DNA of 64,000 nucleotides from Winogradskyella sp. (GTDB lineage Bacteria; Bacteroidota; Bacteroidia; Flavobacteriales; Flavobacteriaceae): NCBI RefSeq assembly GCF_003712105.1, contig NZ_RHLG01000002.1, positions 248,001 to 312,000 of the forward strand, read 5' to 3'. Shown piece by piece: positions 30,037 to 38,513 of this stretch (position 1 is its first letter; each line of letters starts with the position of its first letter). The notes under the pieces were generated by a model. It saw only the letters and a program-made list of their open reading frames with translations, ran no database searches and was not told where the DNA came from. The position numbers and the translations under genes were made by a program.

Positions 30037-30396
30037 ATGGAAAAGTATAGTATAGAACCCTATAAAGACAACGCTTCTTTTGAAAATGATTTTAGAAAAG
30101 AAGAAGCTTATTTAAGAGCTAAGAAACGCGTAGAAGCTATTTCAGGATTTTACTGGCATCTGGCGTCGTATATCATCGTTAATATATTTTTAATCCTATT
30201 AATTGGGTTTAATGCTGGATTTTCAGGATTTGGACCTTATGCGACAGCTTTCTTTTGGGGTATTGGATTAGTCTTTCATTTTATAGGTGTTTTTGGTTTC
30301 AACTTTTTATTAGGAAAAAACTGGGAGCAACGCAAAATAGAAGAGTATATGGAAAAAGAACGTGAGAAGTATAATGAGTTTAACAGTCATGAATAA
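30037..30396 (+). CDS. 2TM domain-containing protein
   Basis: YLRAKKRVEAISGFYWHLASYI...GKNWEQRKIEEYMEKE. Confidence 0.85.
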   Translation: MEKYSIEPYKDNASFENDFRKEEAYLRAKKRVEAISGFYWHLASYIIVNIFLILLIGFNAGFSGFGPYATAFFWGIGLVFHFIGVFGFNFLLGKNWEQRKIEEYMEKEREKYNEFNSHE

Positions 30397-30703
30397 AGAG
30401 GAAAGAGAACAATTGTTCTATCTAGAAGCACAAAAAAGAGTACAAAAATTAAGATGGTTTTATGTGCATTTAGCAGCCTATATTGTAGTGGTAGCTTGTG
30501 TTATTTGGAACCTCTTAATTATTGAGGACACAAAGTATACTGACGCTATTTTGGCAATAAACTACTCTACTATTTTTATTTGGGGCTTTTTTATAGTATT
30601 ACACATAATTAAAGTCTATAAAGGGCATTCACTTTTCAATAAAAAATGGGAAGAGAAAAAGATGAAGGAATTTATGGGAGATGATCTCAAAAAATGGGAA
30701 TAA
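30362..30703 (+). CDS. 2TM domain-containing protein (start possibly 30374 or 30389)
   Basis: YLEAQKRVQKLRWFYVHLAAYI...NKKWEEKKMKEFMGDD. Confidence 0.8.
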   Translation: MRSIMSLTVMNKEEREQLFYLEAQKRVQKLRWFYVHLAAYIVVVACVIWNLLIIEDTKYTDAILAINYSTIFIWGFFIVLHIIKVYKGHSLFNKKWEEKKMKEFMGDDLKKWE

Positions 30704-30708
30704 TATAG

Positions 30709-31185
30709 ATGAATATGTTTGTAGATATTATAGATGGTGTTATTGGCTGGTTTCATTTTATAACCTCGTTATTGGCAATGTTATCAGGGGCAATTGTTAT
30801 TTTAAACAAAAAGGGAACGCTATTTCACAAGCGTGTTGGATATATTTATGTAGTATCTATGATATCTCTAAATGTTAGTTCCTTTTTTATTATAAACTTT
30901 GGTGGATTTAGCGTATTTCACTTTTTTGCAATACTAAGTTTAGCTACAGTTTTAGGAGCAATAATACCCACAGTTCGAAGAGTTAAAAACTGGTTTCACT
31001 ACCACTTTTATTTCATGAGTTGGTCTGTAGTTGGCTTATATTGTGCCTTTTGGGCAGAAGTAGGAACGCGCTTTGTAGATAATATGAGAGATTTTTGGTG
31101 GATGGTTGCCCTAGCTACTGGAGTCACTGCATTTATTGGAGCTAAAATAATTAACAAACAAGCAAAAAAACTTAAACTCAAATAA
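30709..31185 (+). CDS. DUF2306-like membrane protein
   Basis: Four TM segments; FHKRVGYIYVVSM and HYHFYFMSWSVVGLYCAFWAEVGTR. Confidence 0.65.
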   Translation: MNMFVDIIDGVIGWFHFITSLLAMLSGAIVILNKKGTLFHKRVGYIYVVSMISLNVSSFFIINFGGFSVFHFFAILSLATVLGAIIPTVRRVKNWFHYHFYFMSWSVVGLYCAFWAEVGTRFVDNMRDFWWMVALATGVTAFIGAKIINKQAKKLKLK

Positions 31186-31940
31186 TGAAAGTTATAATTA
31201 TTGAAGATGAAAAACCATCAGCACGCCGTTTGCAGCGTATGCTAACTGCTATTGATATGGAAGCACAAACCATGTTACACTCTGTTGAAGAAGCAGTAGA
31301 TTGGTTTCAGAATAATGCACATCCAGATTTAATCTTTTTGGATATACAGCTAAGTGATGGTTTATCTTTCGAAATTTTTGACGCCGTAGATATTAAATCG
31401 GCAGTAATTTTTACAACAGCTTACGACGAGTATGCTTTACAAGCGTTTAAGCTTAATAGTATTGATTACTTATTAAAACCAATTGATGAAGATGATTTAA
31501 AAGTTGCTGTAGATAAGTTTAAAACTAGAGCACCAAAACAGCAAGCCGTTACTTTAGACTTTAACGATATTAAAAACCTGTTGGTTAACCCAATTGAGCG
31601 TGAGTATAAAAAGCGCTTTTCAGTTAAAGTTGGTCAGCACCTAAAACTTGTTAATATAGACGATATAGAGTGCATTTATAGTGAGAATAAAGGGACTTAC
31701 GCTTATACTTCCGAAGGCCGAAATTACCTTTTAGATGTAACCTTAGACCAACTTGAAGACGAACTAGAACCACATGTATTTTTTAGGGTAAGTCGCAAGT
31801 TTTACGTTAATATTAACGCCATCAAAGATATGGTGAGCTATACCAATTCTAGACTTCAGATTAAGCTAAACAGCTATAAAGAACAAGATATTATTGTTGC
31901 TAGAGAACGTGTGAAGGATTTTAAAAATTGGCTTGAATAA
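31185..31940 (+). CDS. LytTR-family response regulator
   Basis: IIEDEKPSARRLQRML receiver, DLIFLDIQLSDG, LytTR domain FRVSRKFYVNINAI. Confidence 0.93.
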   Translation: MKVIIIEDEKPSARRLQRMLTAIDMEAQTMLHSVEEAVDWFQNNAHPDLIFLDIQLSDGLSFEIFDAVDIKSAVIFTTAYDEYALQAFKLNSIDYLLKPIDEDDLKVAVDKFKTRAPKQQAVTLDFNDIKNLLVNPIEREYKKRFSVKVGQHLKLVNIDDIECIYSENKGTYAYTSEGRNYLLDVTLDQLEDELEPHVFFRVSRKFYVNINAIKDMVSYTNSRLQIKLNSYKEQDIIVARERVKDFKNWLE

Positions 31941-32054
31941 CCAACTTAATCCTTGACCTTTTTTTACAACTAATTGGTCTTTCCTTAAAAGTATACCTAG
32001 GTTTCTCGATTTAATTTTGAGCATATCAATGTTTAATATTAAAATTTAGAAACG

Positions 32055-32477
32055 ATGAAGAAATCGAATCACAGAGTTGAAGTTAAGATAGATGCCAACC
32101 CAGACATAGTTTGGGATATAGTTGGGTCAGGTACAGATGTAGATAAATGGTTGCCCGTTATTACCAGTTGCAAAGTAGAAGGTAATAAGCGATATTGTGC
32201 TACTGCAGATGGTAATTTTGAAGAAGATATTTTAGAAGTAGACCAAGTCAACAAAATATTTTCATACTTTATTCCTAGACAACATTTGCTTCCAATAAAA
32301 GATATTCATGGTATTATGCAGGTTAAAACTGTAGATGCAGATACTACAATAGTAAGTTGGAGTTGGACTTATTTGGTAGAAGATACTGACGATTTAAAAG
32401 TTAGAGAAGCACTTAATGGATTAGGAGAAATGGGCATTAAGGGCATAGAGACGTTTGCTAATCATCTTGTCAACTAA
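32055..32477 (+). CDS. SRPBCC (polyketide cyclase/START-like) protein
   Basis: VEVKIDANPDIVWDIVGSGTDVDKWLPVITSCKVEG. Confidence 0.8.
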   Translation: MKKSNHRVEVKIDANPDIVWDIVGSGTDVDKWLPVITSCKVEGNKRYCATADGNFEEDILEVDQVNKIFSYFIPRQHLLPIKDIHGIMQVKTVDADTTIVSWSWTYLVEDTDDLKVREALNGLGEMGIKGIETFANHLVN

Positions 32478-32525
32478 ACACTTCAATAGATTTTCTATTA
32501 CATTTGAGTATACGAAGTAATTATT

Positions 32526-33377
32526 ATGATTAAGGAGCATCTGCAGTTGAGTTTGTACGATAAGGGTATTTTTGAACGTGTAGTTCTCAAAGCACCAATG
32601 AAAGCACCGGGCGTAATGAAAAACGAGGCATGTTTTATTTACGCTGTTGCTGGTGAATCCGTTGTGTTTTCAGCAGTTAGTGAAATGAAACTTAATACTG
32701 AGGAAGCTGTAGTAATGAAATGCGGTAATTTTTTGAATGCTTGGTTAAAAACAGTTGATCAAGAGTTGTGCGAAGCTATTGCAATTCACTTTTACCCTGA
32801 TGTGCTCAAAAAAATATATGATAAGGAGTTACCAGAATTTTTTAAGTCTATTAAAAATGTAGAACCGAGTTCTATAGCCAAGGTAAAATCGAGCACCTTA
32901 TTAAAAAACTATATTAATAGCTTACAGTTCTATTTTAAAAACCCTGATTTAGTTACTGACGAATTATTGAAACTTAAGCTTAAAGAAGTTATTCTTTTAT
33001 TGGTTAAGACAGACACATCAGGTTCAATGAAGCAGTTACTAGCTAGCTTGTTTACACCTTCTGAATATTCATTCAAAGAATTAATCGAAGCTAATGTTTT
33101 TAATAATTTAAGTCTAGAAGAACTAGCAATGTTGCATGGTGTTAGTTTGTCTTCTTTTAAAAGAGAATTTAAGCGCGTATATAACGAAAGCCCTGGTAGA
33201 TATTTTAAAACCCGGAAACTCAATAGAGCAGCCAAGTTGCTCTTAAGTACTAATGAGCGCATTAGTGAAATTGCATTTAATTGTGGTTTTTCTGAAGTGG
33301 CTCATTTTTCTAATTCTTTTCATGACCAATTTGGTTGCTCACCTTCAAGTTACAGACTGAACCAAAACCGTAAGTAA
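32526..33377 (+). CDS. AraC-family transcriptional regulator
   Basis: LEELAMLHGVSLSSFKREFKRVYNESPGRYFKTRKLNRAAKLLLSTNERISEIAFNCGFSEVAHFSNSFHDQFGCSPSSYR. Confidence 0.93.
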   Translation: MIKEHLQLSLYDKGIFERVVLKAPMKAPGVMKNEACFIYAVAGESVVFSAVSEMKLNTEEAVVMKCGNFLNAWLKTVDQELCEAIAIHFYPDVLKKIYDKELPEFFKSIKNVEPSSIAKVKSSTLLKNYINSLQFYFKNPDLVTDELLKLKLKEVILLLVKTDTSGSMKQLLASLFTPSEYSFKELIEANVFNNLSLEELAMLHGVSLSSFKREFKRVYNESPGRYFKTRKLNRAAKLLLSTNERISEIAFNCGFSEVAHFSNSFHDQFGCSPSSYRLNQNRK

Positions 33378-33449
33378 TTGACCTAATTCTTAAATGTTTT
33401 GGGCCACCCAAAATCTAACTTTGATAATAGAAATTTAAAATCTAAAATC

Positions 33450-34052
33450 ATGTTTAAGAATCAAAAATTATCAATTATTATGGCGTTATTTTTTGTTGTA
33501 GTAGCTGCAAATAATACAGCAGCTCAGAAAAAAGTTCAGACATTTACTATCTCTAAAGTGATTCCTCATAGTGCAGAAAAAGTATGGCATGTTGTAGGTG
33601 TTGATTATGGAGCAGTAGCTAATTCTCATCCTAAAATTATGGCTTCAGATTATGTGGCGGGTTCCTTAAAAGCTGGAGAAGGTGCAGAACGCGTTTGTTA
33701 TTTTAATGAGAAAAAAACTAGATTGCTAAAAGAGCGAATGGTCTCTTATAATCCAAATGAAATGACATTTATAAACCAGGTGTTTCATGCTGATAAGTTC
33801 CCTGTAGATCCCGAATATACTCGCGGAACTTACAAAGTTGTGCCTATAGATAACAACAGCTGTAAGTTTGAATTTAAAATGGAATATCGTACAAAACCTG
33901 CATTTATGGGTGCTTTTGCAAAAGGTAAGTTTAAACGATTAATAAAAGATTATGCGATATCAATAGAGCATCACATCTTAACTGGCGAAAACGTGACTAA
34001 AGAAAACTTTAGAGATGTAAAACGACAGTATAAAGCCAGAACTAAAAAATAA
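33450..34052 (+). CDS. SRPBCC family secreted protein
   Basis: Signal peptide after internal ATG; VIPHSAEKVWHVVGVDYGAVANSHPKI. Confidence 0.75.
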   Translation: MFKNQKLSIIMALFFVVVAANNTAAQKKVQTFTISKVIPHSAEKVWHVVGVDYGAVANSHPKIMASDYVAGSLKAGEGAERVCYFNEKKTRLLKERMVSYNPNEMTFINQVFHADKFPVDPEYTRGTYKVVPIDNNSCKFEFKMEYRTKPAFMGAFAKGKFKRLIKDYAISIEHHILTGENVTKENFRDVKRQYKARTKK

Positions 34053-34086
34053 ATAAAGATAGATTGATAGATTGTAGTTGAGTTTT

Positions 34087-34120
34087 AAAGGTCTAGCTAT
34101 TTTAATTAGTTAGGCCTTTT
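34087..34120. terminator. bidirectional terminator-like hairpin
   Basis: AAAGGTCTAGCTA-TTTTAAT-TAGTTAGGCCTTTT between convergent genes. Confidence 0.65.
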
Positions 34121-34548
34121 TAAAATATGTCAAATACATCACCAAGTGTATCGCCTATAATGTCTCCAAAATCGTCAAACATCCCAAACATACCAATATC
34201 AAAGAATAAATCTAATAACAGTAAATCAGTAAGATCAGATTCCCATGATTTTTTTGATTTCTTTTTAGCTTCTTTTTTCCAATCTTCATAGGTCTTTTCT
34301 TCTTTTTCGGTAATTACCATTGGCTTATTTGTAGACTGTTTTGCTAACATGTCATCATAAGCTAATCTTTTATCCTTATCAGATAATACATTAAAGGCTT
34401 CTATTAACGCATCAAACTTTTCCCTTGCCTCTGGAGATGTGTTGTTTTCAGGATGGTATAATGCAATATTTTTTCGGAAAGCTTTCTTTATAGTTTCTAG
34501 GTCTGCATCTTTTTCAACACCTAAAATTGAATAATAGTCAGTTATCAT
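34120..34548 (-). CDS. J-domain (DnaJ-like) protein
   Basis: DYYSILGVEKDADLETIKKAFRKNIALYHPENNTSPEAREKFDALIEAFNVLSD; note HPE rather than HPD. Confidence 0.85.
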   Translation of the reverse strand: MITDYYSILGVEKDADLETIKKAFRKNIALYHPENNTSPEAREKFDALIEAFNVLSDKDKRLAYDDMLAKQSTNKPMVITEKEEKTYEDWKKEAKKKSKKSWESDLTDLLLLDLFFDIGMFGMFDDFGDIIGDTLGDVFDIF

Positions 34549-34598
34549 AATTGATGAAGTTTAACTATGAGTATGATTTTTAACATACATGTTACAAA

Positions 34599-35771
34599 CT
34601 AATCATCAATTCTATTTTCATCAAAAGCAGATGGTAAAAGTTTAGGGATAAACTTTATAAAAAGAGGTAATAATAACATGCCGCCAGGTAACATAAAAAT
34701 GGCTAAACTCGGAATGGATTTAAAGATATCTAAAAGCTGATTCTGAATTTTTTTCTGCTCTTCTTCTGTAAGATTCCGTTTAGTAGATTGAGATAGCAAT
34801 ATTAGTGCTTCCTTACTTTGTGATAATTCTTTAGATAAGCGTTTACTATTGCGCTTTATGAGTCTTACAACAATACTACTACTATTATCATAAAAACTTT
34901 GTGCTAAATTTTTTGCACTCAAAAAGGAAATATCATCTTTATGATCTTCATAAAACGAATTAATATCGTCCACAGCTTTTATGAGCACATCAGTATCAAT
35001 AGACAAATCTTGTCGTAACTGATTAAGATATACATATTCTGCCCGGTCAATATGCTTATCACTCCAAGATGCCATGCATACGGTGTCTATAACATAAAGT
35101 TTTTCTAATGGTCCTTTGATGATTTCAGCAATTTCCTCGGAATTTTTTCGCTCTGAGTGTTTATGACCTAACGATGCTTCAAATAGCTTTACAAGGTTTT
35201 TGTCGTATTCTGTTTTATCTGCTTTAGAATCTAGTACGGTAAATAATACGGTTTCTAAAGCAGCTCCAAAATTGGTTAAGTAATCTTTTGTGCTTTCTTC
35301 CGTGGTTAAATAATGATGATAACCAATAATATCCATAAACAGAAATGCATTGATTAAGAAATAATTAAAGTTCTTAGTAATGACATTGTCATCAATATGA
35401 ATACGCTTGTGAATAATTTGCTCTAGTAAAACATCACTGCTAGGTTGCCCAAATAAATCTGCTAAAAAAGAACGTTTGTGTTCGTCAATACTTTTATAAA
35501 AACCGATAACAGAATCTAAGAAATTGAGTTCTGATTGTTCTACAGAATGGATGTAATAAAACGACGATAAAAGATTCACTTTGCAGCGCTCTTCCTCATT
35601 AAAGGCATCCACTTTTATCACATCGTTAATGATACAGTCTACATTACTTCCATAAATAAACCCTGAATCTTTTAACTGTGAGTAGAATTCCCCTTTGTTC
35701 AATTGCAATATTGAACTTTTAGAGATTACAGTAAATAATTTTTTTATCCAACCTAAGGCCGAAGGATTCAT
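34599..35771 (-). CDS. LETM1-related biofilm-associated protein (TerB-like middle region)
   Basis: C-terminal LTEEEQKKIQNQLLDIFKSIPSLAIFMLPGGMLLLPLFIKFIPKLLPSAFDENR. Confidence 0.8.
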   Translation of the reverse strand: MNPSALGWIKKLFTVISKSSILQLNKGEFYSQLKDSGFIYGSNVDCIINDVIKVDAFNEEERCKVNLLSSFYYIHSVEQSELNFLDSVIGFYKSIDEHKRSFLADLFGQPSSDVLLEQIIHKRIHIDDNVITKNFNYFLINAFLFMDIIGYHHYLTTEESTKDYLTNFGAALETVLFTVLDSKADKTEYDKNLVKLFEASLGHKHSERKNSEEIAEIIKGPLEKLYVIDTVCMASWSDKHIDRAEYVYLNQLRQDLSIDTDVLIKAVDDINSFYEDHKDDISFLSAKNLAQSFYDNSSSIVVRLIKRNSKRLSKELSQSKEALILLSQSTKRNLTEEEQKKIQNQLLDIFKSIPSLAIFMLPGGMLLLPLFIKFIPKLLPSAFDENRIDD

Positions 35772-35909
35772 AGACTTTATTTAGGAGTTAAAGATAGTTT
35801 TTATCTCCTAAAATTTCAGCTTCAAAAAAAAATTTAAAAAAATAAAACCCACACATTCAATTTTTCGTAGGTAGACCAGAGAACAAAAAAAATAACAAAT
35901 CTCAGTATT

Positions 35910-36560
35910 ATGAAAAAAACAAAATTTTTAATTCTAGCAGCTATTATTGGTGTAACCAGTATTGTAGCAATTGCGGCAGATCATATTGATGCGCCAGCAG
36001 TAATTGGTGGTACTACAGATATCACAGATTTTTATGCCTTTCAAGGTGAGAATACGTCTAACATGGTCTTTGTTGCCAATGTACAGGGTTTATTAAGCCC
36101 AGGTTCTACGGCTAACGCAGCATTTGATGAGAACACCCTTATCGAAATTAACATTGACACAAACAATGACAATGTTGAGGACTTGGTTATTCAGGCAACA
36201 CCAAGAGATGGCAGAATGTACTTTTTTGGTCCTGCAGCACCATTACAAACAGGACTTAATAGTACAATTTTAACCAATGATGCTTCTGGCTCAGTAGAGA
36301 TAACACCTTACGGTCAGAATGCAATTACTTCAACAGAAAACGGAATACAGTTTTTTGCTGGACCAAGAGACGATCCATTTTTCTTCGATTCTGCGCAGTA
36401 CAATGCCATTATTGATGGTATGGCTACAAGCTTTAATAATCCAGGTAACGACACATTTGCCGGTACTAATGTATTGTCTGTCGTAGTAGAAGTACCTAAG
36501 TCTCTTATTGGTGGCTCAGGAACAATTAACACATGGGTTGAATCTAAAAGAAAACAATAA
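35910..36560 (+). CDS. DUF4331 domain-containing secreted protein (N-half type)
   Basis: AADHIDAPAVIGGTTDITDFYAFQGENTSNMVFVANVQGLLSP. Confidence 0.85.
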   Translation: MKKTKFLILAAIIGVTSIVAIAADHIDAPAVIGGTTDITDFYAFQGENTSNMVFVANVQGLLSPGSTANAAFDENTLIEINIDTNNDNVEDLVIQATPRDGRMYFFGPAAPLQTGLNSTILTNDASGSVEITPYGQNAITSTENGIQFFAGPRDDPFFFDSAQYNAIIDGMATSFNNPGNDTFAGTNVLSVVVEVPKSLIGGSGTINTWVESKRKQ

Positions 36561-36576
36561 CCACAAAACTAAAATC

Positions 36577-37146
36577 ATGAAATTTAATAGAATAAAATTA
36601 TTTGCTTTAGCAATTACAACAGCATTAGTTGCCTTTAACTGTAGCAACGATGACGATATTATTACTGGGCCAGTAGGCTTAGATTTTACAGGAACTTTTA
36701 TACAAGAAGATCAAATGGCTAGACCAGCAGTAGGTACAGTGTTTGTCTCTTCTGGTAGTAAGGATGCTTTTAACGTAACTATTCCGTCGCAACAGAGCTC
36801 TGCATTTCAGACGATGTTTCAGAATAATTTAGAAGGATTAAGTCCTGCGTATACAAACCCAGGAGACGCCAATGCATTAGGCTTAACATCAGATCAATTT
36901 TCTGGATTGTTAGCTACTGATGTTTTAAATGTGTCTTTAGACGGTACAACAACATTTTTTGATGGCACCAATGTTTTAACTGGTCGTGCATTAGCAGACG
37001 ATGTTATCACCGTTGAGCTTATTTTAATATTTGGTGGAGAAAATGGCTTAACTGCATCTGAAAATCCAGGATTATCAGATGATAATGTTAGCGCAAATGA
37101 CAAACCCTTTTTAACAAGCTTCCCTTACTTAGCTACACCTTGGTAA
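36577..37146 (+). CDS. DUF4331 domain-containing lipoprotein (C-half type)
   Basis: Own lipobox FNCSNDDD; GLDFTGTFIQEDQMARPAVGTVF...NDKPFLTSFPYLATPW. Start taken at ATG 36577. Confidence 0.8.
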   Translation: MKFNRIKLFALAITTALVAFNCSNDDDIITGPVGLDFTGTFIQEDQMARPAVGTVFVSSGSKDAFNVTIPSQQSSAFQTMFQNNLEGLSPAYTNPGDANALGLTSDQFSGLLATDVLNVSLDGTTTFFDGTNVLTGRALADDVITVELILIFGGENGLTASENPGLSDDNVSANDKPFLTSFPYLATPW

Positions 37147-37232
37147 ACCCTTATCCATGAACATTTCTAGGGCAGGCTTAGGTCTGCTCTAGAATTAGCT
37201 TCAATAGAATTCAAAACTCAAAAATTTAAAAA

Positions 37233-38513
37233 ATGAAATCAATTTATAAGATAGTATTCTTGTTTACTCTAATCACGGCATTTAGTTGTGATTCTAAAAA
37301 AGTAACAGATAGAAACGATTATATCGCTTATTTAGAACAAGATACCGACAATTCTAATGGCATAGAAGATGTTGACTTCTGGACGTCGAAATTAAACAAA
37401 ACCCCAAATCAATTTCCTTATCTAGTAAAACGTGCTAATACTTTTACAAAGTTATTCAGCAACACAGGAAAAATTGAGTATTTAATCAATGCAGAAAAAG
37501 ACTTAATAGCAGCTAACGAAGCAACTAGCTATAAAAAATCTGGCTATTTAAAAGCTCTAGCACATAACTATATCTCTCAGCATAAGTTTAAAGAAGCTCT
37601 GGCAATACTTAAGAAAGCCGAAGTTTTAGGAGAAAAACTATTGGGTACACAAAAGATGTTATTCGATGTGCATTTGGAATTAGGAGATGATACAGAGGCA
37701 GAGCATTACTTAACATTAATCAAAAACTTTTCTGACTTCGATTATTTAATTCGTTTGGCAAAATGGGAAGACCATAACGGTAATCTCGATGGTGCTATTA
37801 CTCATATGGAGCGTGCTGCAATGGTGTCCGAATCTGCCAATAATAAAGCTTTAAAACAGTGGTCTTATACTAATCTTGCGGATTTTTATGGACATGCAGG
37901 CAAAATAGACTTGTCTTATAATTATTATTTAAAAGCATTAGAGTTAAATCCTAACGATGCTTATGCCAAAAAAGGTATTGCTTGGATAGTATATTCTTAT
38001 GAGAAAAACCCTGATGAAGCCTTAGCTATTTTAGACCATATTTCATCCTATTATCATGCTCCCGATTATAGCTTACTAAAAGCTGAAATTGCTGAATTTA
38101 AAAATGATGAACCTCTTAAAAACAATGCACAGGAGGATTACAGAACAACGGTAAACAATGAACTCTATGGTGATATGTATAACACATACAATGTATTGCA
38201 TTATACTGATGATTTGCAGTCACCCGAAGATGCTCTTGCTATTGCAAAACATGAAGTAGAGAACAGGCCAACACCACAAAGCTATGATTTATTAGCCTGG
38301 AGCTATTTTAAAGCTGGTGATATAAGCAAAGCTGCAGAGATTGTTGATAGATATATCAGTGGTAAAACGTCAGAGCCAGACGTGCTTTACCATATTGCTG
38401 AAATATACAAAGCCCAAGGTAGAACCGAAGAGGTTTCAGCCTTAAAAGAAGAGTTAATAGCTAGTGTTTACGAATTGGGGCCAACATATACATCAAAAAT
38501 TGAAAAACTATAA
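37233..38513 (+). CDS. TPR-containing lipoprotein
   Basis: LITAFSCDSK lipobox; multiple TPR-like repeats. Confidence 0.8.
   Translation: MKSIYKIVFLFTLITAFSCDSKKVTDRNDYIAYLEQDTDNSNGIEDVDFWTSKLNKTPNQFPYLVKRANTFTKLFSNTGKIEYLINAEKDLIAANEATSYKKSGYLKALAHNYISQHKFKEALAILKKAEVLGEKLLGTQKMLFDVHLELGDDTEAEHYLTLIKNFSDFDYLIRLAKWEDHNGNLDGAITHMERAAMVSESANNKALKQWSYTNLADFYGHAGKIDLSYNYYLKALELNPNDAYAKKGIAWIVYSYEKNPDEALAILDHISSYYHAPDYSLLKAEIAEFKNDEPLKNNAQEDYRTTVNNELYGDMYNTYNVLHYTDDLQSPEDALAIAKHEVENRPTPQSYDLLAWSYFKAGDISKAAEIVDRYISGKTSEPDVLYHIAEIYKAQGRTEEVSALKEELIASVYELGPTYTSKIEKL

Noticed and set aside
30681-30878. 65-aa ORF overlapping the DUF2306-like gene
   Set aside because: Out-of-frame shadow of a well-supported ORF.
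36560-36577. Possible frameshift splitting one DUF4331 gene into two
   Set aside because: The second ORF has its own signal peptide/lipobox and RBS-like spacing, so two genuine genes are more likely.
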